DNA of 64,000 nucleotides, taken from contig CALUJF010000011.1 of NCBI GenBank assembly GCA_944320855.1, forward strand, positions 1-64,000, given 5' to 3'. Numbering within the stretch: position 1 is the stretch's first letter; every line of letters begins with the position of its first letter. Of the stretch, positions 9,218 through 17,001 are shown piece after piece. The notes below the pieces were generated by a model. The model was given only the letters and a program-made list of their open reading frames with translations, was not told the origin of the DNA and ran no database searches. Both the position numbers and the translations under genes were made by a program. This stretch comes from an uncultured Phocaeicola sp. (lineage in GTDB: Bacteria > Bacteroidota > Bacteroidia > Bacteroidales > Bacteroidaceae).

Positions 9218-9487
9218 CTATAGGTTACTCCAATAAATGGTATCATACACGTTGATTTCCTCTTGTCTCATGCCGGTATGCAGACCTTTTTCGGCAAGCA
9301 TATCCTTTATGGCCTGCAGGTTCTTTCCTTTGATAAAAGGAATACTTGAAAGCTCTTCCTCGGTTTTCCTGCACAAATCCTCTATGGTAACAATACCCGC
9401 CTGCATCAATGCCTTTCGGATAACCATATACGAACCTGTTGGAATGTACGTGCTTGAGATATACGTCTTTACATTCATTCTTTTCAT
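9218..9487 (-). CDS. Small protein resembling the RNA polymerase alpha C-terminal domain
   Basis: This is an 89-residue protein. Residues 21-73 follow the helix-hairpin-helix pattern of the RNA polymerase alpha C-terminal domain (PF03118): T-I-E-D-L, then T-E-E-E-L, then K-N-L-Q-A-I-K-D-M-L, ending G-L-H-T-G-M. The lysine at 55 lines up with the DNA-contacting K298 of E. coli alpha; the neighbouring N294 and S299 are replaced. There is no alpha N-terminal domain. It lies in the transfer operon 22 bp after a larger paralogue. It could recruit or mimic RNA polymerase at element promoters, or be a plain DNA-binding accessory. Function is inferred from the fold pattern only. Confidence 0.78.
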   Translation of the reverse strand: MKRMNVKTYISSTYIPTGSYMVIRKALMQAGIVTIEDLCRKTEEELSSIPFIKGKNLQAIKDMLAEKGLHTGMRQEEINVYDTIYWSNL

Positions 9488-9509
9488 TTGTGTGGAATTT
9501 TATGGCTTT

Positions 9510-9950
9510 TCAGTAAGAGTTTGGAATGTTTCTGAGATGTTTAATAAGGCTGTCCGCTTCTGTTACAGCATTATATGCAGACAGGTGCTGGTGAACGAAA
9601 AGTTCTAAGGCTATTTTATATCTTCGTTCTTCCCATTTGTCGGCTTCTGTATTTTTTCCTATGGAAATGCTTGGTTGATTTCCACTCTCTTGAAAGTCAA
9701 TGCCGGCATATTCGTCCAGTTCCTTGTTTGTCATACCTAACTGTAATGCATATTTCCCCAGAATCTTTTCAATCATTGAAATGCTTCTTTCACTCAGATA
9801 TCGGGTATGCGCCAGTTCTTGTTTGCTTTGGCTGCAAAGGTCTCTGACGGTGAATATGCCGTTTTTCTGAAATATTCTTTGAACACGAACGCCATATTGT
9901 TTTCCGAAGTCAAGTGACTTTACGCTCTTACTGATATCCATTTTTTTCAT
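9510..9950 (-). CDS. RNA polymerase alpha C-terminal-domain-like protein, larger paralogue
   Basis: This is a 146-residue protein. Residues 20-73 carry the same alpha-CTD-like pattern as the next gene: F-T-V-R-D-L, Q-E-L, S-I-S-M-I-E-K-I-L, ending L-Q-L-G-M. An extra C-terminal part of about 70 polar residues has no recognised domain. Start is at 9950, with an in-frame ATG three codons later as an alternative. It sits 7 bp after the traG stop and 22 bp before the smaller paralogue, so the pair looks like an old duplication inside the transfer operon. A regulatory role in element transcription is plausible but not shown by the sequence. Confidence 0.76.
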   Translation of the reverse strand: MKKMDISKSVKSLDFGKQYGVRVQRIFQKNGIFTVRDLCSQSKQELAHTRYLSERSISMIEKILGKYALQLGMTNKELDEYAGIDFQESGNQPSISIGKNTEADKWEERRYKIALELFVHQHLSAYNAVTEADSLIKHLRNIPNSY

Positions 9951-9957
9951 TGTCTTC

Positions 9958-12666
9958 TTATGGTTTTGATGGTTTAAGATTCAATACTTTCCCTGCTTCA
10001 TTCACTTTCTTTGCGAAAGGGAGTGATTTGCTGATTCCGCTGGCATCCCAATCACGACAGTAAGCTTCGATAGCTTCCTGATGAGAACATCCCAGTTCTT
10101 TCTTGTATAGTTTCAAAGCTTCCTTTTCCGCACGTTCCGTCGTATAGGTCATATAGCATTCATGCGGTTCCTCCACACCATACACACCGCTTGTCGTTCC
10201 TCTTCGGATAAATACTTCCCTGAAGAAACTTCGGCCCTCCTTGTTTTCAAGGCGGTTTACAGTGAATATCTTTTTGCAATCCACTTCGGTAAGTCCGAGG
10301 ATTGCCTTGATTTCATCGAAGCGTTCACGGAATTTGCTTTGATCAAGCAGCATGACCACGTCCGAATTGTTTATGATGGCCTCTTTTACTATCGGACTGC
10401 CGATAATATCCTGTATTTCCTGTGTTACAACTCCCACAGAAGCCCAGAATTTACGGGCTGTTTTGTACATGAACTTGATATACTCGGCCATCAGCGGACT
10501 GGCAATGGCTTTCCATGCTTCCTCAATGACAAGCACCTTCCGGTTCTTCTTGATACGCATCTTCTGCAGGAATACATCCATGATAATGAGCGTGACAAGA
10601 GGGAACAGGAGGGGGTCATCTTTTATACTGTCGATTTCGAAAACAATGAATGTTTCATCAAACAGACTGCTGTCCATATTCTCATTTAATGTCTTCTCAT
10701 GGTTGCCGCCCCGATAGAAGTCTTTCATCATATACCGGTAGGTGGAAAGGTCAATCCCTGAAATTCTGTTTTCACTGCAAATGTCCGGGATACGTTGTAC
10801 GGAGAACTCGTAAAATGAATTGAAGGAAAGCTCCTTTACCTTCAGTTCTTTGCGCCGTCTTTCCATCTCGTTTATCATTCTGTCAATACGTGCATCACGC
10901 TCTCTTTCGCTTTCATCACGCCTGTCGTTATGATTTCGCTCATCTATCTGAAGACTCTTTTGTAAATCCTCACGCTGCGTTACGGTAAACCCTTCAAAAC
11001 CATTAAAATACGTGTCGTAGTATTCTGTAATTACCTGCTCTATCAGGCGGTCTTCCGTCTTTGTCACCGTACCCTGCGAGCCTTTCCAGATAAGCAGAAC
11101 GAGATTTTTCAGGAAGCCGGTCTTTTCCACGTTCAGCTCGGCACGATTGATGCGGAACGGATTCATGGTTATCGGCTTTTCTTCCGTATAGCTGATGTAC
11201 TTGCCGTTCAGATATTCACAAAGTCCTTCATAGGAATTACCGGTATCTACCATCACTACATCCGTACCTTGCTCGTATAGCTGGCGTACTACCGAGTTCA
11301 TGTGGAAGCTCTTGCCGCTTCCGGAAGGGCCGAGACAGAAGAAGTTCGAGTTGTCTGTCAACTTGTATTTTCCTTCTTTTCCTGTTATGTCGATAGCCAC
11401 AGGTACACCCTGACGGTCAGTATAATATATCTTCAGCGGGGTTTCCTCGCTGTGCTGGATACGCTCTTTGTACATCAGACACATGGCCGCGTCACTGAGT
11501 GTCAGAAAGCGGTCATAGTCCTCGCTCATGCTGTAGCAGTTACCGGGGAAGGAACTGACAAACAGTTCCAGTTGGTTATAAGCCCGTTTGCTGATATGGA
11601 TGCCCAGACGTGAGAAAGTATTCTCCAGATGGTTTGTACATTTCTGCAAGTCAGTATTAGCCGGAACGGCTACTATCAGGTTATAATGGGTATAAACCAG
11701 CTGCTTGCTCTCTCTAGCGATTACTTCCTGTACTCGTTTTATGTCTTCTACTGCCATTTGGTTTCCAGGGTTTGGTATGCTTGCATGGCGGTTCTTCTTC
11801 TTGTCAAGTAAGGCCAATTCTCGTTTCTGGTTAGGCAGGAAGATTATCTGGTTATACACTACAGTTTCTGCATTTGGTATGTTGTCTATGGCCGAAAGCA
11901 GATCAACAGGCATCTCACTGTTGTTTACCTCAATATTTGAGTATGGACGTATAAGCGGCGGCAGGCTTACGCAATCCACATCTACTAGGCTGTACACCTT
12001 GCAGCGTTTGCCACCCATTGACAGATTTTCATCACTCGCTTTGAAGTTGGTCATCGAAACTGTCTTGTTTTTGAAATCCATGGCAAAGAAGCGGTCTACA
12101 TAATTGCTCGCCTCTGTTTCATTCAGGAATACTGCCTGTACACCTGCATCGTGCAGTAGGTCATGCACCTTGCGGATTTTTACCAGAAAGTCACGCCACT
12201 TCTTGTTGTCAAATGAGAAAAGGCGGCTTTTCTTGGATTCCTGCGTAATTGTCAGATAGCATACACTGTCCGTATAGTGTCGTCCGTTGAAGTACCTGAA
12301 ATAAGCTGCCGACAGGAATTCATGCTGATCCCCGCTTCCGTCTTCAAATTGTTTGCGGATAAATATGTCTTGCTTATGAATGGCATACCCTTCGCCTAAA
12401 GTTTGTGCAATGGCAGAAAACAGATGTGTAAATTCATAATAGCCGTCTGTATTGGCTGAGTACTTCTGTACCGGATTTTCTATTTTCAGGATGGCGGAAT
12501 ATTCTCCGGTTTTGGTATATACGATACCTATACCATCCGTATTCTCTACAGAGAAATAGATGTCGCGGAAAATGTGCTTTCGTTTTCCTCCGGTACCGAA
12601 AGCATGGACAGAAATAGCCATTCCGATACATAAGGCGATGAAGATTAAGAGAATATATATAGTCAT
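9958..12666 (-). CDS. traG: TraG, VirB4-type conjugation ATPase
   Basis: This 902-residue ATPase should power assembly of, and transfer through, the mating channel at the inner membrane. An N-terminal hydrophobic helix (residues 1-20) is followed by the VirB4/TraG N-terminal domain. Walker A G-P-S-G-S-G-K-S is near residue 449, and Walker B V-L-V-I-E-E-A-W near 715 is followed by the conserved T-Q-E-I-Q-D segment. Length and order fit TraG-family conjugative transposon ATPases of Bacteroides. The gene is followed 7 bp later by the alpha-CTD-like pair. Upstream, a 121-bp gap to traF contains imperfect inverted repeats (12682-12757), the only sizeable gap within the early operon, and could be a processing or attenuation site. 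Confidence 0.95.
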   Translation of the reverse strand: MTIYILLIFIALCIGMAISVHAFGTGGKRKHIFRDIYFSVENTDGIGIVYTKTGEYSAILKIENPVQKYSANTDGYYEFTHLFSAIAQTLGEGYAIHKQDIFIRKQFEDGSGDQHEFLSAAYFRYFNGRHYTDSVCYLTITQESKKSRLFSFDNKKWRDFLVKIRKVHDLLHDAGVQAVFLNETEASNYVDRFFAMDFKNKTVSMTNFKASDENLSMGGKRCKVYSLVDVDCVSLPPLIRPYSNIEVNNSEMPVDLLSAIDNIPNAETVVYNQIIFLPNQKRELALLDKKKNRHASIPNPGNQMAVEDIKRVQEVIARESKQLVYTHYNLIVAVPANTDLQKCTNHLENTFSRLGIHISKRAYNQLELFVSSFPGNCYSMSEDYDRFLTLSDAAMCLMYKERIQHSEETPLKIYYTDRQGVPVAIDITGKEGKYKLTDNSNFFCLGPSGSGKSFHMNSVVRQLYEQGTDVVMVDTGNSYEGLCEYLNGKYISYTEEKPITMNPFRINRAELNVEKTGFLKNLVLLIWKGSQGTVTKTEDRLIEQVITEYYDTYFNGFEGFTVTQREDLQKSLQIDERNHNDRRDESERERDARIDRMINEMERRRKELKVKELSFNSFYEFSVQRIPDICSENRISGIDLSTYRYMMKDFYRGGNHEKTLNENMDSSLFDETFIVFEIDSIKDDPLLFPLVTLIIMDVFLQKMRIKKNRKVLVIEEAWKAIASPLMAEYIKFMYKTARKFWASVGVVTQEIQDIIGSPIVKEAIINNSDVVMLLDQSKFRERFDEIKAILGLTEVDCKKIFTVNRLENKEGRSFFREVFIRRGTTSGVYGVEEPHECYMTYTTERAEKEALKLYKKELGCSHQEAIEAYCRDWDASGISKSLPFAKKVNEAGKVLNLKPSKP

Positions 12667-12787
12667 TTCTGTATTATTTCAATCAAATAAGGGCAGATTC
12701 ACCCTCAGTGAAGGCGAACCTACCCGCATTCAAAATTTAACATTCAACTTGCCCACACATGTCTCATGATGGTTTATTTTTATTCAA

Positions 12788-13084
12788 TCACATTTTCTTG
12801 GAACTTGCATAGACGAACACTCCCTTGTCAATTCGTTTGGAGTGCAGTCCCTGTCTTTGTTTCACGATGATCAGTGAGATACCTGCCGAAAGGATAGCCG
12901 TCAGGGCTATCAGTCCGGCAACAAAACCGAGCAGGCAGTAGGCAGCAATGAAGCCAACAATGGCTCCACCTGCCGTACCTGCAGCCCAGTAGATGTATCG
13001 CCCCTGAATCCCCATGAGTTCAAGCGGACGTTGCAATCCCTTGAACACCAGATAGTCGGGATAACGGGTCTCTTCGCTTTTCAT
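12788..13084 (-). CDS. traF: Conjugative transposon protein TraF (DUF4133)
   Basis: This is a 98-residue inner-membrane protein. The ATG at 13084 (M-K-S-E-E-T) fits the family length; an upstream in-frame extension would overlap traE. Two adjacent membrane helices lie at about residues 27-50 and 52-75, followed by a basic tail (K-Q-R-Q-G-L-H-S-K-R-I-D-K-G). This is the VirB3-like TraF/DUF4133 family. It follows traE and precedes traG, the standard order in Bacteroides elements. Confidence 0.9.
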   Translation of the reverse strand: MKSEETRYPDYLVFKGLQRPLELMGIQGRYIYWAAGTAGGAIVGFIAAYCLLGFVAGLIALTAILSAGISLIIVKQRQGLHSKRIDKGVFVYASSKKM

Positions 13085-13100
13085 CTTCTTTTCCCTGTTT

Positions 13101-13472
13101 TTAGGCTGTGATTCCAAAGAACAATGGAAGTGCCTGAGCAGCTGCAATCAGGAAGATGCAGGCACCCACTACCATCATAATCTTCTTCTTCACATCCTGT
13201 TCCTCGTTGTTCATGGCGATATAGACACTGATAGCACCTACAATGGCAACTACACCGGCAATGGCATAGCACAGCTTGACCATGATTGGCACATACTTCG
13301 CAATTTCCTCTGCCACGGTGGAAAGTGCATTGGTTCCTGCCGTGTAGTCACCGGCCGTATTTTGTGCCATGAGTGAAGTTACTCCGCACAGCAGCATAAT
13401 CAAAAGCATCTGCATTTTCATGGATGCGGATGCTGTCATCCTTTTGAAGAATCCCTTTACTTGCTTGAACAT
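13101..13472 (-). CDS. traE: Conjugative transposon protein TraE (DUF4134, VirB2-like)
   Basis: This is a 123-residue protein with a signal sequence followed by two hydrophobic helices separated by a short polar turn (M-N-N-E-E-Q-D-V-K-K-K). That is the layout of DUF4134/TraE and of VirB2-type pilins, which would form the transfer pilus or channel after processing (role by family). It lies 16 bp before traF. A second DUF4134 protein is encoded just upstream at 13539-13862, so the element carries two such subunits. Confidence 0.9.
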   Translation of the reverse strand: MFKQVKGFFKRMTASASMKMQMLLIMLLCGVTSLMAQNTAGDYTAGTNALSTVAEEIAKYVPIMVKLCYAIAGVVAIVGAISVYIAMNNEEQDVKKKIMMVVGACIFLIAAAQALPLFFGITA

Positions 13473-13538
13473 TCTTTTTTACTTTTTTGTGTAATACTTG
13501 TGTTTGTTTTGGTCTCTTTTTCCTATGCCTGATTCTCT

Positions 13539-13862
13539 TTATATTCTGTATCCGAAAAAGGCCGGAAATACGATTGATGCTCCGATGATGAACAGGCAGG
13601 CGCCTACCAGAGTGGTTATTGATTTCGTGATACCGTCTTCACCTGTGTTCATTTTGATATAAATCTGGAGCGCGGACACGACAGCAAAGACTGAGGCGAA
13701 TGCGTAGCAGATGTACAGGACATACAGCATCATTGTCACCACATAGTCGTGCATTGTCGCCAGTGAATCGGCGCCCCAACTGTAGTTTACGCTTCCGCAT
13801 TTGGCGAAAGCATAATAGGGCATCAGACATAAAATACATAGTAGTTTTCTCGTTAGTTGCAT
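13539..13862 (-). CDS. Second DUF4134 (TraE-like) protein
   Basis: This is a 107-residue protein with a signal peptide (M-Q-L-T-R-K-L then a hydrophobic core ending A-F-A-K) and two hydrophobic helices split by N-T-G-E-D-G-I-T-K. It has the same layout as TraE but low sequence similarity to it. It carries the shared motif V-G-A-C-L-F-I-I-G-A against V-G-A-C-I-F-L-I-A-A in TraE. It may be a minor pilin or an inner-membrane partner. It begins 9 bp before the end of the first operon gene. Confidence 0.86.
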   Translation of the reverse strand: MQLTRKLLCILCLMPYYAFAKCGSVNYSWGADSLATMHDYVVTMMLYVLYICYAFASVFAVVSALQIYIKMNTGEDGITKSITTLVGACLFIIGASIVFPAFFGYRI

Positions 13863-13871
13863 TGTATTGTT

Positions 13872-14312
13872 TTACAGTTTGTCTCTGATTGGTTTCCAGG
13901 CTAAGTCCGGACGGTTGTCTATGTGTCCTCCCGATACCATTGCTTTATACATCTCTTCTGTCGTGAATGCATCCGACAGATACGGTTCGGTTTCTTCCAT
14001 CTTTTCTTCGGCTTTTGCTTTCAGCCGTTGTAATTTCTCTTCTGGAGTTTCTGTTTGGGGAGCGGTTTCAGGTTCTTGCTGTTCTTCAGTAGGGGTACTG
14101 CCTTCTGTTTCATATTGCTCGCCACCTACGCTGAAACCGGTATCACTTTCTGTGACTGCGACGCTTTCTTCCTCAGACGGATCCAGGTCGAATACCTCTT
14201 CCTCTGTCTTTTCTTCCCTTTTTTTGCCATAAAGTTCCTGTGCGATGATTACGGCGTAGTAGATGATATATGCCACCGTTAGGACAATAGCGAAAATTAA
14301 GTATGATTTCAT
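13872..14312 (-). CDS. Membrane-anchored acidic protein, first gene of the visible transfer operon
   Basis: This is a 146-residue protein with one N-terminal membrane helix (residues 3-25) and a very acidic, E/T/P-rich linker. The more ordered C-terminal part ends in a motif around H-I-D-N-R-P-D-L-A-W-K-P. It starts the minus-strand transfer operon; the 438 bp upstream are non-coding and should contain the operon promoter. I do not recognise the family. Its place corresponds to traC/traD in CTnDOT, but there is no clear similarity to either. Confidence 0.72.
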   Translation of the reverse strand: MKSYLIFAIVLTVAYIIYYAVIIAQELYGKKREEKTEEEVFDLDPSEEESVAVTESDTGFSVGGEQYETEGSTPTEEQQEPETAPQTETPEEKLQRLKAKAEEKMEETEPYLSDAFTTEEMYKAMVSGGHIDNRPDLAWKPIRDKL

Positions 14313-14750
14313 ATTTTATTATGATATGATTATATGGTTTGAATATGATGCCGCAAAGAAATATTTAAGATTCTATATTTTGAAATAATTGAATATTAAA
14401 TATATATCATCTTAATAAGATTTATCCAAAAAACAAAAAATCATATTCAAAAATCATATTATAATTATCGTGTTGATTGAGATTGTATCATAAAAGATTT
14501 ATTGTTTTCGACTTTTCTATTGTTCAGGAGAGGAAACTTATGCTATTGGAAGGAAGGCACCTTACATAGTTGAGGTACTTGAAAAATCGGTTCTGGTTGG
14601 GGTGGTAAAAATCAACATAAAATTTAAACTGTATCTTTCGAAATTGATATTCTGATAAATATTGTGTTTGACATTAATAAAAAGCGCATTTAATATGACT
14701 TTTATAAATAAATAAATAGCTATATTTGTGGTGTAAGACCTTAAAAATGA
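14313..14750. other. AT-rich divergent intergenic region
   Basis: This 438-bp stretch separates the minus-strand transfer operon from plus-strand cargo. I see no gene in it. It is strongly AT-rich with runs of A and T and must contain both divergent promoters. Only the plus-strand -7 box (14721-14728) is clear. A near-match TATTTCTTTG (two bases too long between TA and TTTG) lies on the minus strand at about 14354-14363 and is a weak candidate for the tra promoter. Confidence 0.6.
14721..14728 (+). promoter_or_regulatory. Putative Bacteroides-type promoter -7 box
   Basis: TATATTTG fits the TAnnTTTG consensus and lies 28 bp before the ATG at 14757. No convincing -33 TTTG is visible at the usual spacing. 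It would drive the lipoprotein gene and its downstream partner. Confidence 0.55.
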
Positions 14751-14756
14751 TTGCCT

Positions 14757-15533
14757 ATGAAATTTATTAATTTAAAATTTGCTTCGTTTGCCTTTTTATT
14801 ATTGGCTTCGTGTAGTAATGATGAATTTATATCATCTTACAATGACGACAATGCTTCTATGGTCACGAGAAGCGTTATGGATTTAAGATACCCTTTGAAT
14901 AGTTTTGTTACGACTAATTCATTGAACAGTACAGATGCTAATACTGTAACTTCTATCTTGGATGTATTGCAAGGGAAATATGGAGATGGTTATATTCCAG
15001 TTTTTAAGAAAATTGCTACAACTAACCCTGTTAGTGAAATTAAAAGGGGAGCAATAAGTGGTAATGCTCCGGCGAGTTATAATCCCTCTACTAATATTGT
15101 TACATTAAAAACTGGAACTACAATTCAGCAAAACTATGTGCAAGAAGAGTTTATCCATGCTGCGCAAGACAGAACTTATTCTGGTGGTATTGCACAGTAT
15201 GTTGGAACGACCGGTACTCCCAATATAGAATTTGAGGCTAAAATCATTCAAGAAATGATGTATTACATAGTAGATGGAGGAGGATTTGGAAATTTGGGAT
15301 CGGGACCTGTTTACAGCGATGAATATATTCGTTGGATCGTTGCTGTATGTTCTGATGGTTCTTCTGAAACTTTCCCAGACTTAGACAAAGTGTTATCAAC
15401 AAAATACTCAAATTTAGGCTATTATGACTTTTTGGACTACTTTAAGATTAAAGATAGTCAATATAATCATAATACAATATATTCTTTGAGACCTCAATTA
15501 ATTGATTATATAAATAATAATTATGGATTATGA
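14757..15533 (+). CDS. Putative lipoprotein of unknown function with EEFIHAAQ motif
   Basis: This is a 258-residue predicted lipoprotein. The ATG at 14757 is preferred over a TTG two codons upstream. The lipobox L-L-A-S-C puts the lipidated cysteine at residue 19, followed by S-N-D-E as in Bacteroides surface lipoproteins. A central motif Q-E-E-F-I-H-A-A-Q-D near residue 130 resembles the E-x-x-H-A-x-Q signature of some toxin-like or zincin-like domains found in Bacteroidetes; this is a suggestion, since a complete HExxH is missing. The gene overlaps the next one by 4 bp (ATGA), is AT-rich, and lies in opposite orientation to the transfer genes, so it looks like element cargo. Confidence 0.8.
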   Translation: MKFINLKFASFAFLLLASCSNDEFISSYNDDNASMVTRSVMDLRYPLNSFVTTNSLNSTDANTVTSILDVLQGKYGDGYIPVFKKIATTNPVSEIKRGAISGNAPASYNPSTNIVTLKTGTTIQQNYVQEEFIHAAQDRTYSGGIAQYVGTTGTPNIEFEAKIIQEMMYYIVDGGGFGNLGSGPVYSDEYIRWIVAVCSDGSSETFPDLDKVLSTKYSNLGYYDFLDYFKIKDSQYNHNTIYSLRPQLIDYINNNYGL

Positions 15534-16012
15534 AAACATTACAATATATCATCTTAATATTTAGTGCATTGTTATTGTCAACATTTGGCATAAATGCTCA
15601 AACGGTGACACAAACATGCAACAATAAAACATATGTGTTTGACTCAGTAAATAAAAAAGTCTATAGGTTAAATTCGGCAAGAAGCAATCTTCCTAAGCTC
15701 ACTTCAGAACATTTCCATGCCCAGCAAATAACTCCTTTTAATGATATATACAAACAGGTTTTGTCAACTGAAAGAATAAGTGAGTTGTCGGGAAAAATTT
15801 CTATAGTTTCAATATGTTGTAATCCCTATGGGGTAGTACAGTCTGTAGAATTTTTATTTATGGATGAAGTCTTCTTTACTGTAAATGAAATTGAACAGTT
15901 GGAATCTGCTATCTTAAATTATAAGTTTAACATTGTATTTGATTCGGAAGCCGCAGAAAAAGGAAACAGAAATTACTATTTTGCTATGGCTTATAGGTTC
16001 CCTTCAAAATAA
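15530..16012 (+). CDS. Secreted protein of unknown function
   Basis: This is a 160-residue protein with a signal peptide (cleavage expected after N-A-Q at about residue 24). The mature part carries two cysteines in I-C-C-N-P and is mixed alpha/beta. Such small exported proteins in Bacteroides sometimes belong to the DUF5043 group; I could not test this. The start overlaps the lipoprotein stop by 4 bp, so the two are translationally coupled and probably act together in the envelope. Confidence 0.76.
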   Translation: MKTLQYIILIFSALLLSTFGINAQTVTQTCNNKTYVFDSVNKKVYRLNSARSNLPKLTSEHFHAQQITPFNDIYKQVLSTERISELSGKISIVSICCNPYGVVQSVEFLFMDEVFFTVNEIEQLESAILNYKFNIVFDSEAAEKGNRNYYFAMAYRFPSK

Positions 16013-16137
16013 AAATTCAGTACAAATAATGTAGTCGTAAAAAAGACAAGCACCCTCGTCTGTGGTTCATTTTTCTCTAAACGCACTATTAGATAGTGAC
16101 TTACCTCTAATTGTATTGACTAATTATTGCAATTGAT

Positions 16138-16629
16138 ATGGATAAAAAAGAAATAAAAGAATACAACGACTCCATAAGAAGAATGTTGGAGCATGAAGAC
16201 ATGATAAGGAGTCAAAGGACAAATTGGTTTCTGGTAATTCAGGGATTACTGATTAATGCGATTTTAATTGTTCTGGAGGTTGAAGATGTCAAGTTTCGGG
16301 CAATAGCTGTATCTTTATTGTTGATTATCGGAACATTGGTTTCGCTTTCTTTTCTCTATGCGGCATATTTAAGTTCCAAAGCTTCCAGCGAAGGGAAAAA
16401 GATTTGGATAAAGATTGTGAATGAGAATGGAGTGAATATTGATGATTTCCCTCCTATATGTTTATTGACAAGATATAAATTTCAAAATGGCGAATATAAA
16501 AAGGATTCGAAAGATAAATTGCTTCCGTGCATCTTTTTACCCATCTTTTTTTCCATTTTAGAAGGAGTGTTATTTTGTTGGACACTATATTTGATTATAG
16601 CAGAGGAATTGCCACATATCAATTTTTAA
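16138..16629 (+). CDS. Small membrane protein, unknown function
   Basis: This is a 163-residue protein. A charged N-terminal helix (about 28 residues) is followed by membrane segments near residues 29-46, 52-75 and 128-152, with a charged loop between the last two. The layout (cytoplasmic helix R-S-Q-R-T-N-W-F then two helices) is like small integral membrane proteins often found in bacterial defence or surface loci, but no named family is certain. It is separated from the upstream pair by 125 bp. An inverted repeat at 16694-16747 may end its transcript. Confidence 0.72.
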   Translation: MDKKEIKEYNDSIRRMLEHEDMIRSQRTNWFLVIQGLLINAILIVLEVEDVKFRAIAVSLLLIIGTLVSLSFLYAAYLSSKASSEGKKIWIKIVNENGVNIDDFPPICLLTRYKFQNGEYKKDSKDKLLPCIFLPIFFSILEGVLFCWTLYLIIAEELPHINF

Positions 16630-16693
16630 TTCTATGCATAATCGAAAATTACAGCTTGCCTATTGGGTGAATAGAAGCTGCATATCATAAATT

Positions 16694-16747
16694 ATTAGTC
16701 CCGATTCGGTGAGACTTGTTAAGTTCCGTATCCGATTCGGGACTAAT
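16694..16747 (+). terminator. Inverted repeat, possible terminator
   Basis: Arms of 16 bp at 16694-16709 and 16732-16747 (ATTAGTCCCGATTCGG and its near-complement, one mismatch) are separated by 22 bp, 64 bp after the membrane protein stop. The T-run after it is weak, so it may equally be a protein-binding dyad or an integration scar. Confidence 0.5.
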
Positions 16748-16802
16748 GGTGTTTTATTGGAGTTATTCGAAATAACTTTTGTGGAAACTGTCATCGGTTT
16801 GG

Positions 16803-16910
16803 TTATGATACACCGCTCTCTTCCATGAACGCTTTGAATCCGTTCACAGTTATGTCATTGGCCTGCTCATACATATCCTCCATGCATTCAAGAATTTCCG
16901 GGTAGTATTG
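16803..16910 (-). pseudogene. Remnant of an unidentified coding region
   Basis: An open minus-strand frame of 35 codons ending in TAA at 16803-16805 reads like the C-terminus of a protein (it includes M-E-D-M-Y-E-Q-A-N-D and E-E-S-G-V-S). An in-frame TAA precedes it at 16911-16913 and no good start is present. It lies where mobilization genes would follow the primase in NBU-type elements. Parent family unknown. Confidence 0.35.
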
Positions 16911-17001
16911 TTATAACCAATTAAAAGGATGGATTGCCAGTTTAAAAAAATTAAGCCCCCCCTGACAAGGAGAGCTCCTGAAAAAAAGTGATATTTGAAT
17001 A
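16911..17001. other. Non-coding scar with a 21-nt copy of a sequence at 19773-19793
   Basis: This AT-rich stretch downstream of the primase gene contains, at 16925-16945, an exact 21-nt match to 19773-19793 inside the 245-residue gene. A run of C (16957-16963) and an A-run follow. It looks like debris of recombination between parts of the element. Confidence 0.5.

Noticed and set aside
14313..14750. Attachment site or origin of transfer between tra operon and cargo
   Set aside because: No nick-site-like motif, long inverted repeat or duplicated end could be identified; only AT-rich promoter-type sequence.
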